From assembly GCA_944470555.2 (NCBI GenBank), contig OX104128.1:60705257-60769256 (forward strand): a DNA stretch of 64,000 bases, read 5' to 3'. Both the position numbers and the translations under genes were made by a program. Within the stretch, counting starts at the first letter, position 1, and every line of letters starts with the position of its first letter. Below are positions 54,401 through 64,000 of this stretch, piece after piece. This stretch comes from Heterobilharzia americana. Lineage: Eukaryota > Platyhelminthes > Trematoda > Strigeidida > Schistosomatidae. The notes under the pieces were generated by a model that worked only from the letters and a program-made list of their open reading frames with translations, ran no database searches and was not told the DNA's origin.

Positions 54401-57297
54401 CTACAGAAGAATTAGTAGGTAATGTGGGTGTATTAAGGAGAGAGATAGTGAGTGGTAGTTAGGAGGGAGTTGGGGGTACTGAGGTTGGTGACTACCTGAG
54501 TACGTCCGTGGTAGTCCATGCGAGGTGACATAACTGTCTAATCGCCTCTTGAAAGAGTCGATTGAAGGAGCTATAACGATGTGTCGCGGTAAGGCATTCC
54601 ATAAAGCACATACTCTCAGGGAGAAAAATTTGGACCTGAGTGTGGTGTTGGCTCTCTGGTGTGCTATCTTAAAGGGGTTTCCTCGTGAAGATCGTTCAGT
54701 TGCAGGCAAAATTGATTTGTTTGCATGGTCTGCCTGATGGGCGATCTTGTATGCCATAATGAGGTCACCCCTTTTCCTGCGATAACCCAAGGTAAATAGG
54801 TTGAGGTGTTTAAGTCTTTCAGGATACGTCTTTCCCCTTAGCCCCACAACTGATTTTGTTGCAGTTCTTTGTATTCTTTCAAGGAGATTAGAGTCTCTCT
54901 TGAGTGTTGGAGGAGCCACCGTATTGAAGACCTCTAGGTGCGGCCGCACGTAGGATTTGAAAATGGTAAGGAAGAGTTCGGGAGTGAGGGCGCCAAGCTG
55001 TCTACGCAGAAAGTGTAGAATGGCGTTCGCTCTGGTTGTCATACCTTTGTAGTTGGAGCTGGTGTCCAAGGTGTCGGAGAAGTTGAGCCCCAAATCTTTC
55101 TCCATGGACACTCTGGTGATAGCACGGTTGCTCAACATGTACTGGAAGTCGGTCGTACTTGCCTCATTTTTACTGATGTGCATTACTTTGCACTTTTCCA
55201 GTTGAAGCTCAGACCATTTTCCGACGACCAGAGCTCGAGTTGCTGCAAGTCCTTTTGTAGTGCTGCACAGTCGGCTTCTTCGTTTACCACCCTCCAAATT
55301 TTTATGTCGTCAGCGAAGAGGAGGATGGGTGAGGATATTTTGTCTGGCAGATCGTTGACAAAGAGGAGGAACAGAAGCGGTCCTAGGATTGCTCCTTGGG
55401 ATACTCCTGACGTCGACGGTCTCCACTCCGACCTTATTCTGTTCACTTTAGTGCAGAACTGCCTCCCTTCCAGGTACTCCTTGAACCAAGAGAGTAGGGG
55501 TCCACTTATACCAGCTGACATGATCTTGTGAAGCAGTACTGTGGGTGGGACACTGTCAAATGCTTTGGCTAGGTCGAGAAATACAGCATGTACAGGTTTT
55601 CTATTATCCCAGCTTTGTGTCCAGTCGTCCCAGGCAGTTAGTAAGTTGGTGGCACATGAGCGACCACTACGAAAGCCGTGCTGAGCAGTGTGGACAGTGT
55701 TTTCTCTATTGAGGAATTCCCAGATGGTGTCAGCTACCAGGCTTTCCAACACTTTCGACACAATAGGGAGTAGGGCAATCGGCCTGTAGCTGCCAGGGTT
55801 TTTTCTGTCTCCTCCCTTGAAGATGGGTGACAAGATGGCACTCTTCCATTCTTTAGGGAGTTTGCACGAGTCTATTGAGTGCTCAAAGAGGTTGCGAAGT
55901 GGTTTGGTAAGCACCTCGGCGCAGTTTTTCAGAACCACTGGTTTCAGATTATCGCAGCCAGGGGACTTGCCCGGACGTAGCCTAGATAGCTTCTCGAACA
56001 CCTTTTTCTCTGTAATAGAGACGTGACAGAGGTATTCGTTATTTGCGACCTGGTCGGTGTCGTGGCGAGTCGGTGTGGATCTTGTGTCAGTGCTGAGTTG
56101 GGCTTGGAAGTGTGAGCTCAAAAGCTCGGCAATCTCTAGACTGCTTAGCACACTCCCGTCATGGCCTGTGACAAGATTCACTCCCTTACTGGTCGACTTT
56201 CTTCTTGACATGAAGCGGTACAGGTTTTTGGGGTTGCTTTGTAACCTCGCTGCCAAGTTTGTTTGGTAGGAAAATCTGTCGTTACGCACTCTAATGTTAC
56301 AGAGATTGCGAATCCTTTTATAGTTCAAGAAGTCAGACTCCCTGCGTGATGTAAGCCACTTGAACCAAGCCTGCTTCTTGCTCCGGATAAGCCTCTCTGT
56401 CCCACGCTTTAACCATGAGGTTCTCATTGATTGTCTGTGTGTTACTTCTGGTACACTGTGACTGATGGCCCCAGTGATTATTTTCTTCACCTCCAACCAG
56501 TGTTCATCTATTGTGAGATGAGTCCAGTCCACTGGCCATGATGCATTCATGAGGTAGTCCCTCATGGTCTCATAGTTGGCCTTGCTGTAGCAAGGGAAGG
56601 TGTTGGGCGTCTCCAGTTGCAGAGCCTCCCTAGTTATCATGGAGAAGGTGATTACAGCGTGGTCACTGAGGCCAAGGGGAGGTTGGATGCAAACATCCTC
56701 AATGAGAAGTTCATCGTTCGTCAGAACGTAGTCAAGGCGCGATGCGTTTCCGTTAGGTCCCCAGCGTGTAGCATCACCCACTTTCTCTGAGAGGCCAGCA
56801 GTCTTAATTGCATCCTTCAGCTTCTGATTGAAGGATCTGATGCGTCTCCCTTCCGTCTCGAAGAGGATGGACGGGGTGTTGAAGTCGCCGGCAATGACTA
56901 CGGAATCGTAATTTGCAGAGGAAGTCGTTAAGATAGCCTTGATGATCATTTCCTTATGTGTAGGGGAGCAGGTGGGGGACCGATATATGACTCCGAGCAA
57001 ATATTTGGTACTGTGGAGAGTGAAGTAGCACCATAGGGACTCTGGGAGCTGGGTTAAGGCCGTATCGCTAACCATCCTTGCCTTTAAACAAGAGTTTACG
57101 TAGATAGCCACTCCTCCTCCTGCTCTATGTTCCCTGTCCCTGCGGAAGAGTTCCATGCCAGTAACATGCATCTCTTCGTCGGAGATGTCCGATGAGAGCC
57201 AGGATTCGGTGATGAATATGATGTCGGAGTGCTGATGTGCACGCAGCGTCCTCATTTCTGCTACCTTCCCTCTTAGCCCCCTAACGTTGCTGTACAT
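54401..57297 (-). pseudogene. CR1-B ORF2 endonuclease-reverse transcriptase, one frameshift
   Basis: 704 codons run from the ATG at 57297. The endonuclease has NVRGLRGKVAEMRT, ITESWLSSD, VIYRSPT, VIAGDFNTP, RLDYVLTND and GLSDHAVITF. The reverse transcriptase has LRPGKSPGCDNL, SPIFKGGDRKNPGSYRPIAL, FLDLAKAFDSVP, GVSQGAILGP and LLFADDIKIW. At about 55200 the frame shifts; comparison with copy A1 (40240) indicates one missing base. The C-terminal part (RTTFDFQYML-type region, YVRPHLEVFN, RGDLIMAYKI, SFKRRLDSY) is open in another frame to 54401. All catalytic residues are present. With this lesion the protein would lose about 290 C-terminal residues. Confidence 0.88.
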
Positions 57298-57489
57298 ACA
57301 TATTAGAGTGTGCCTGGTGAGGGGGAGGTCTGGTTGTGTATTTTCGCAGGATGACAGCTTATGTGGTTGGGTCTACCCTCGCCAGTCCTCATAGGACTGG
57401 CATTGTTCCGTTTTTTGGTGTTTTGTTATTAACTTGGGTGGGGGCTGTGGCAGTGGTAGCTTCTTTACTTGATGTATCTAACTCACTGG

Positions 57490-59091
57490 TCAGCGCCTGT
57501 GTGACGACCACTGACTCCAGGGTCTTGGTGGTTGTCGTCTCTCCTCTTGCCTTGTGGGTCTAGGCTTACTTTCACATATACGTATTGAGCCACCCATGCG
57601 ATCCTTCGCATTATACCATGCCTGTAGAACGTCTGTGAGGGAGGCATGTGAGTCGAACTGGACGGCGAGTAGTCTGGGATTGGGTATGGTCTTCAGGTGC
57701 GCTGGCCTTGGCAGTCTACTGACGCTGTTGGCCGGTATGCTGTTGAGACCAACTTTGGTTGAGAGCCATTGCCATTGTTGGACGTCATGAAAGTACCGAT
57801 CTTTGACCGAGCGGTCACTTGGCAATTCTGGAATCCCATGTACAACTATAGTGTTGTTTCTGTTGGGATTTCCAACCGCTGACTTTCTCTCCTCCTCTCT
57901 TATTGACCATGGCTTGTCAGGCCTGGCCCGAATTTTACAGGCATTAACAACGTCCGGTTGTCGCGAGAGGAGGAGTGTGTCTTCAGCCTCTTTGGTAGTA
58001 TTTAGGGACACACGTAGAGGGGGTGGCTTATCTCGGGGTGCACGGCTTCCTCGAGAAAGGCGACATAAAGTTGCAGGGAGGGGAGGGAGTCCTAGCATCT
58101 GACAGTAGTCGGTCCACATTCGGCTGTCAAACCGTTCCCTCTCGACCAACAATGAGTCTGTCGATACATCGACGTTGAACAAAATGATCGAGTTGGTCCT
58201 CCTGTGACCTGGGTTCGTTGTGGGTGGCACGCTTGACTTCCCAATGGGTTTGAGTAATTCCACTGGTTGTTTCTCAGTCACGGTGTGTAAGGTGTTTGGA
58301 ATGGGTTTCGTAGAGGCTTTAGCGGTCGATGTCTTTGGCCATACGCTTGACGTCCCCTGGGGCCGGGTAGGAGGTATGGAGACTTGACCTAATATGGTCC
58401 CCACGCGAGGTGGCGTGCCGGCAGCTGGAGCTCTAGGTCTGTTTCCAGGTCTCTGTGTGTTATCTTTTGGTGTTAACCCTACTTTATTCGAGGGTGCTGG
58501 TAGCTTTTGCGTGGCGGAGAGCATCTCCTTCAGGCTTTCTGTGCGCAGTGCGGGCATTTTCCTGCACTCTGGACAGATGTACCAGAACCACTTGCATGGT
58601 TGTCTCTTCATCAACTTATAGTATTGTCGGGGGACTTTGGTGTCGCAGTGACAATGCGCCCATCGTTGACATAGGTTGCATGCAAATGCCTCATCGACTA
58701 CCGAAACAACTTTGGTGCAAACACTGCAGCCATCGGGTGTCGTAATACAGCATTCCTTGCATGAATTAGGTGCTACGGATTGTGACGAACTGCCTGTGGC
58801 TGCCTTGTGCTGAAGCCTTTTACGTCGTCTTCTATTTCCAGGCGTGGTATGATCCTTGCTCAAGATAGGACTAGTTTGTGACGGGCTAGTGCTACTCTGT
58901 GTCACCTGTCTGATGGCTACTGGAATTCTAGAAACATGGGTTGGCCACTTCTTTAGAAGTTCGGTGTTCTGCCCTACCTCTGTTTGCATTCTAGTACAGA
59001 CTAGTGTGTTGTCTAGGGTGTTTTTGGCCGTTTTTGTGCACGACCGCGTTATCCGTGTCAAAGCTTCAGACCTAGCGTTTTGGGCAGACAT
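57490..59091 (-). CDS. CR1-B ORF1 with PHD-like zinc finger
   Basis: 533 codons from ATG to stop without interruption. A cysteine/histidine module lies at about residues 111-176: GCSVC, FACNLC, HCHC and CPEC spacing fits a C4HC3 PHD-type finger. A basic run (NRRRRKR, about 86-93) precedes it. The middle is Pro/Thr/Ser-rich and probably disordered. The C-terminal third (NSIILFNVDVSTDS ... NNTIVVHGIPEL ... HDVQQWQWLS) is also present in relic G at 61278-61987 and is the best-conserved part. ORF1 proteins of CR1 elements bind nucleic acid and help assemble the RNP; that role is inferred from the family. Confidence 0.85.
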   Translation of the reverse strand: MSAQNARSEALTRITRSCTKTAKNTLDNTLVCTRMQTEVGQNTELLKKWPTHVSRIPVAIRQVTQSSTSPSQTSPILSKDHTTPGNRRRRKRLQHKAATGSSSQSVAPNSCKECCITTPDGCSVCTKVVSVVDEAFACNLCQRWAHCHCDTKVPRQYYKLMKRQPCKWFWYICPECRKMPALRTESLKEMLSATQKLPAPSNKVGLTPKDNTQRPGNRPRAPAAGTPPRVGTILGQVSIPPTRPQGTSSVWPKTSTAKASTKPIPNTLHTVTEKQPVELLKPIGKSSVPPTTNPGHRRTNSIILFNVDVSTDSLLVERERFDSRMWTDYCQMLGLPPLPATLCRLSRGSRAPRDKPPPLRVSLNTTKEAEDTLLLSRQPDVVNACKIRARPDKPWSIREEERKSAVGNPNRNNTIVVHGIPELPSDRSVKDRYFHDVQQWQWLSTKVGLNSIPANSVSRLPRPAHLKTIPNPRLLAVQFDSHASLTDVLQAWYNAKDRMGGSIRICESKPRPTRQEERRQPPRPWSQWSSHRR

Positions 59092-59590
59092 GTCGCTATG
59101 ATATAAACTTCTTAGGAAAACAAGTAGTTAACAACAATAAGAGGGTTGAAGACTGAATGCAGCAAAAGGACAGAATAGAAAAGGGAAGATAATTTATGTT
59201 GGCTCACCTTCAGACACTTGTCACTTGATCCTCTGCTCTTGACCAACGAGTTTAACCGTAAGCTCCAGATGCGTATGTATAACCAGGAAAGATATTTCCT
59301 GGGGAATGACCTCCGAGGAGAACCGAGAGCTAAGGCAGTTTGGCAGTTGAAACGCCCAAGAACCACTGACAGGAGGTGGACCGGTTGGTTCAAAGGAATA
59401 ATAATGCCAATTTTCAACTGTTGAGAAGTGGGCTGACGAATACGCAGGGGTGAGGTGCGTGGACGGACAGAAGTGCTGCAAACGTTCGATCTTTTTAGAT
59501 TGAGTATTGTAAGTGGGAGTTTTTCAATGTGGAAAAATCCAAAAGCTGAGAGACGAGAGAAAACACGTCACTATTCAAGGAGCGCGCTTG

Positions 59591-59874
59591 GGGAGAGAGA
59601 GAAAGTGAAGAGAGAAAGTATGACTGAAAACGATCCAAACATTAACACTCTGTATGCGCTGAAAAGTTGTATTTTTTTGTTCATTTCATGACTTGTGTAA
59701 TCGTCTGATGTTTTTAATCCAATTTAATGACCTCCATTCCGTACCATTCAGATACCATAAAATCTTGTAAATTTTCCTACATATATCAGTGTGATAATGC
59801 CTGTAAACTGGCTTCTCTCATGTTAAATTACTATTATGATAATAAAGTATCTATTATTGTTAATATTATACGCC
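59591..59874 (+). other. Possible 3' end of a plus-strand LINE
   Basis: GATAATGCCTGTAAACTGGC at 59793, followed by TTACTATTATGATAATAAAG, resembles the 3' UTR and simple tail at 43270-43352. The coding part is missing. Confidence 0.4.
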
Positions 59875-60290
59875 GGTGTTCTAACTGACCCACTCTGCAG
59901 TCTCTTCAAGTACTCCTTAGACGAACAAAAACTCTCGAGAGAGTGGAAACGGGCCATCCTCTCCCATAGCTTCAGAGGAGCAGCTAGGCAGAACCCGAAG
60001 TACAACAGACCCATAGGGCATCTGCCAGTTGTGTCAAAGCTTATGGAAAGCGTGATTGGTGACCGCATTAGAGAACATCTGCACATGAAGTAAGCACTCA
60101 GTGATGCTCGACGCTGCCTCCAAAATGGCAGGTCCCGTGCCTCCAACCTCCTGACGGCCTATGCTCACTGGACAGCATGCTGAGACCTCAGGTTACCAGT
60201 CCATGCGATCCTTCTAGATTTCGCCAAGGCCTTTGAGACACTCTTTCAAGCCATCCTAATGCACAAAGTAGCTAGGTTAGGGGGCGTGGT
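59875..60290 (+). mobile_element. CR1 reverse-transcriptase fragment F
   Basis: The plus-strand frame reads GVLTDPLCSLFKYSLDEQKL, SREWKRAILSHSFRGAARQN and PKYNRPIGHLPVVSKLMESV. After a stop it continues RASNLLTAYAHWTAC and ILLDFAKAFETLF. This corresponds to CR1-B ORF2 from LRNLFEHSIDSCK to FLDLAKAFDSV. Both ends are cut, and it lies in the opposite orientation to CR1-B. Confidence 0.8.
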
Positions 60291-60884
60291 TTGAATAACA
60301 TCACGTCTTGTTCATCTAAAATCTAGAGGCAATACTAAGGTGTTTATCACCGAAAAACAGCTGTCAACCATATCGTAACAGTGAACATAATTCAACTGAT
60401 CAACTGGAAACAAGAATTCCTACACACAACGACGTAATTATCTATTCAACCCGGAAATACTTTTTGCTAGTGATTCGTGGTCGTCTGGACTGTTCAACTG
60501 CCACAGTTCTTGGCTCTCTTCGGGGACTGTTCACCAGGAAATATCTCTCTCGGTTTATACGTTAGCACTTGAAGTATTCTGTCAAAGTTGCTGATAAAGT
60601 AGAAGAAACCGAGTACCAAGTTCCTGTTGGTAAGCTGCCTAATTTACTGCTCATTATCCTTTTCATTTACATTACGTTGACATTATTAAACCGCTTAGCT
60701 ATGATGGTACAAAACACCAGATAGCAAGCCACGAATATTATAGCGAGGTCTGCCGGCGGGAAGAATCTAGTCTGTGCAGGAAAGATGGGCCCAGTAACGC
60801 CCCCACCGTCCAAAGTTTCCATGGCAGTCACACCAGGCGCAGCACTCATCAAAGCTGGCAAACTCTTGTAGTCAGAGTGACAGT
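60291..60884. other. Unassigned spacer
   Basis: No frame or repeat recognised between two CR1 fragments. Confidence 0.4.
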
Positions 60885-63800
60885 AGCATGTCCCCAATCG
60901 TACCGTTGGTAAAAATAAAGCATGGAGGAGACGCACCGCGTCATACATCACCTTACAGAAATCAAACCACCCAGTCACCATTAAAGGGCCAACCTCTGAC
61001 GACTGTGGTGTTCGCGAAGAATCGGTGTCAGCTGCTCAAAAAGCCGTTGCGTGAAACATCTGTCTTAAAAGGGTGCGCTGTAACTTTGATAACGGCATAC
61101 TAGGTCGGTGCCACAGCTTTATGGGGAAGTACCCGCATAAATGGATGTGCATACATTCCCAGAGTGTCGGAAATCACCTGCTATCACCACCGGCAAACGG
61201 GAAAACCCGGTACAGCCAAACATGCCACAAGCATAAGCTCCCGTAATCTACCCTCAGAAACTGGTCTAGCTCCATAGGTGTTCAAGAGTGCTACCCCTAG
61301 AGATGGGAGGAAATTGGCTCCCACTCCAAGTCATTCACCAAAAACGTCCCTGCTTTTGTCGCTGCAACTCAGACGATCCAACGGAACTGAACAACCTGAG
61401 AAAATGGGTTGCGCTGAGAACGAATGGACGCAAGTGAATAGGGTAAAGAGTAAACCAGAAGCGCTGGCTACAAAGCCTAATATTCCAAACTCACAGGGCA
61501 AGACAACGGATTCCATCATTCTGTTCGACGTCCGTATACCAACAGATTTACTCTTAGAAAAAGGGGGACAGTCTGACAAAGAGAAATGGGACGACTACTG
61601 CAGAAAGTTGTAAATAGAAACCATCTCAGCCAATTTGTGTCGGCTTTCCAAAGGAAGTGGATCTCCTTGGGATAGGCTGCCACCTCTCAGGGTATCAGCA
61701 ATGACAGCAAACAGTTGGAGAACATACTGCTGCTGTCTGGCCGACCAGACACTGCAGGCTTCCGCCCCATAAAAGTGAAACTAGACAAATCTTGGGTCAC
61801 CAGACTGGGGGAGAGAAAGTCCTCACTTCGTGATCTACGCATAGCTGCAACCATGGTGGTGCGCGGAATATTTGAACTGGTATGTGGATCCACAACGTGT
61901 GATAATTACCTCCATGATGTCGAGCAGTGGAGGTGGTTAGCGTCAAAAATGGGACTTGGAAATTTGCCTACAGGCAGTACTAGTTAGCAAAGAACCAGCT
62001 AGTGAACTATCTGTAGGCACAGAACATAGTACCTCCACAACAGTCCAGTAGGGACTGGCAGTCAGAGTCCGATACAACGACGTGCCAGCCTTTAAACAAA
62101 CTCCCATATCTCACCAAGCCCAGAACGTAGCCCCTTGACATGCCTCTAAAGCAATGTAAGAGGCCTTAGGAGTGAACCGCCGGAGCTAAGGACAATGTGT
62201 TACACCCTGCAAGCAGATATGATTCTCACCACGGAGACGTGGATGCCAGCAGACATCACTGAGGCATAAAGGGCGGCTAGTTCAGAGAAGGCGGAGGAGT
62301 TGCCACGTACATCAGCACCCATCTAAAAGTCAAGGAAGCGGCTTGTGGTGTGTTCAGCTTACTACCACCACAAATCAAGCCAAATACCCATTAGGGGTGG
62401 TTTACGGCCCCCCTTTTCATGACAGAGCACAAGGCACAATTTCTTAGTGCCATTTCAATAACCACTTCCGCAGCCCATGACCACTTAGTCCCAGCTGGGG
62501 ACATACACACCGCCACTCAACCCTGGATGTGAAGTAAGACGTGGGCATAAATCTTTCGAACACATGCTTTGAGACGCGTTTGTTGCAATGGGACTAATAG
62601 AGGAGGCTGAGGAAAATACCAGATGGGGACCAAATAGAAAAAAGCCACCACTCGGCTATGTTCTAACAGACAATGTTTTGGTGGGCGATGTCTGCGTCCA
62701 TCCCCCAAACCCGTGGGTAGATGCCGCCACGCCCTAGTAAGATTCTGTCTGATAATAGGGAGGCATTACCAGCAGTCGAGCGAGAAGCGTTCCCCCGTCA
62801 CCGGAAAGTGGACTACCATTCCATGAGTAGAGAATTCCTGGAGGCTGCACGGCCACAAGAATGACATTCCCTATCGATAGACGAACACTGGAAACACATT
62901 CCAGATATTATCCGGAGCGCTATCGAAAACGGTGTTCCGAACTTAACAAGACGGCCACCTCTCAAACGGTCTTGGGTAACTCGCGCGACCCAAAGGAAAG
63001 TACACAGGAAAAAGAAGCCATGGTACCTGTGGTGTACATCACACAAAGAATCAGACTTTCACAGCCACAGGATGTTACACAACTTATGTGATATAAAAAT
63101 TCGTAATGATGGGCATGCATATCAGAGAAACCTGGCTAAACAGTTAAGTTACAGCCCGAAAGGTCCATTTTGGTTTGTGTCGACGTAAACGGACAAACTG
63201 GGTTTAAACCTGGTCACAAGGCCCAGTCGAAGAACCTTTGAAAGGCTGCTAAATAGTTGAACTGTTGAGCGGTGGATTCGACGGGAAATTCAATGCAGTT
63301 ATCATCCGCTATTAACATCTTGTAATGTAACGAAGTCCCAGGGCTGCGATACAAAACTCGTGAATGTGAAGATTTCGTCAGACTATGTGCTTGCAAAATT
63401 TCAACACTGAATTTAGGGAACCACCGAGCTGTGATAATGTAAGATCGGTGGTCCTACGCAACTGTGCCGGAGCGTCAAGCGTACTCATATGCAACCTGCT
63501 CACGTGCACGTTGGATGAATGGAATCGCGCCATCCTTTCGCCAACCTTCAAAGGAGGAGACCGAAGAAATCCTTACAACTACAGACCAACAGCATTACTC
63601 CCTAGGCTTTCCAAGGTACTGGAAAGTCCGGTTGTAGATATTGTTTGACATTGCCCAAATAGAAACAAAATGGTTCTCCCCAGCCAACATGGCCTCAGAA
63701 CTGAGCGGTAACGTGCCACAAACTTGATGTCTGACTGGGATGACTGGACCAACAGCTGGGGCCGCGAGGAACTAACTGGTCCATGCAGTCTTCTTGGACT

Positions 63801-64000
63801 TGGCCAAAGATTTTGATAGCATCCCACACTGCACCGTGCTTGCTAAACTTGCAAAAGTAGGTATCACTAAACCACTCTTGGCATGGCTTACAGCATACCT
63901 AGAGGATAGAGAATTTTGCGCCGAGGCAAACAGAATTCGATCGACCTGGAGGAACGCAAGAACAGACGTTTTTCGAGGAGCGATCCTCCGGTCACTTCTA
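60885..64000 (+). mobile_element. CR1-clade LINE relic G, continues past the window
   Basis: An ORF1 part spans 61110-61990 (FPECRKSP, TDSIILFDVRIPTDLLLEKG, NYLHDVEQWRWLASKMGLGN), colinear with CR1-B ORF1. The endonuclease spans 62140-62760 (CNVRGLRSEPPELR, TTETWMPADI, VVYGPP-like block, VPAGDIHTA). The reverse transcriptase runs from 62880 (IIRSAIENGVPN, then CDNVRSVVLRNCAGA, AILSPTFKGGDRRNPYNYRP, HAVFLDLAKDFDSIPH) to a degraded QGAI block at the right edge. There are stops in every domain, and GDFN is changed to GDIH. Old and inactive. Confidence 0.82.

Larger units (their letters stand above)
53881..59590 (-). mobile_element. CR1-type LINE B, nearly complete
   Basis: A 5.7-kb two-ORF element on the minus strand: 5' UTR about 59590-59092, ORF1 59091-57490, 193-bp spacer, ORF2 57297-54401, 3' UTR, then a terminal tandem repeat (ATATTGG units; plus strand AATCCAATATCCAATATT). 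The short tandem-repeat tail instead of poly(A) and the zinc-finger ORF1 are typical of the CR1 clade; schistosome SR1 belongs there. A low-complexity A-rich stretch (54205-54290, AAAT repeats) sits in the 3' UTR. Only one clear frame lesion was found, so it is the youngest CR1 in the window. Confidence 0.88.

Noticed and set aside
1..64000. CRISPR arrays, operons, rRNA genes or viral genomes
   Set aside because: No regularly spaced repeats, rRNA signatures or viral structural genes were seen; all long coding signals are LINE proteins or the TMEM62-like gene.

Overview
The window is AT-rich eukaryotic DNA. It looks like a digenean fluke genome, most probably a blood fluke (Schistosomatidae). 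Three lines of evidence point there: SINE-like repeats carrying a schistosome-type hammerhead ribozyme, dense RTE-, CR1- and Penelope-class retroelements, and a gene whose first introns are only 35-41 bp while its later introns run to 1-8 kb. I see no bacterial gene, operon, CRISPR array or rRNA gene.

One host gene dominates. A TMEM62-like membrane protein with a calcineurin-type phosphoesterase domain runs on the minus strand from the start codon at 39003 to a tenth exon ending at 7062. The ten exons join in frame except at exon 5/exon 6. All five metallophosphoesterase motifs are present. The expected C-terminal membrane exon is not on the minus strand; an exon resembling it lies at 2725-3096 on the plus strand. 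This suggests an inversion, a tail-to-tail paralogue or an assembly flip.

Region by region: 1-7 kb holds RTE relics, a Penelope-like GIY-YIG fragment and the plus-strand membrane exon. From 7 to 39 kb lie the TMEM62-like exons; their introns contain three tRNA-headed SINE-like families (two with hammerhead motifs), a MITE-like element, a complete RTE element with an intact 986-aa ORF and a 15-bp target duplication (18252-21475), and an RTE element nested inside another RTE element with a 13-bp target duplication (31019-34932). From 39 to 64 kb is a retroelement graveyard: a nearly complete minus-strand CR1-type element (53881-about 59590), older minus-strand CR1 pieces, and several plus-strand CR1-clade relics, one running off the right edge. 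The 3' end of one CR1 copy stops about 45 bp upstream of the TMEM62-like start codon.

The most unusual item is a 235-bp fold-back element at 29025-29259. Its two 66-bp arms match at 64 positions and enclose a tRNA-like box and a hammerhead motif with a complete consensus core. The right arm begins at the predicted self-cleavage site. Related copies lie at 12567-12764, 25325-25500 and elsewhere.
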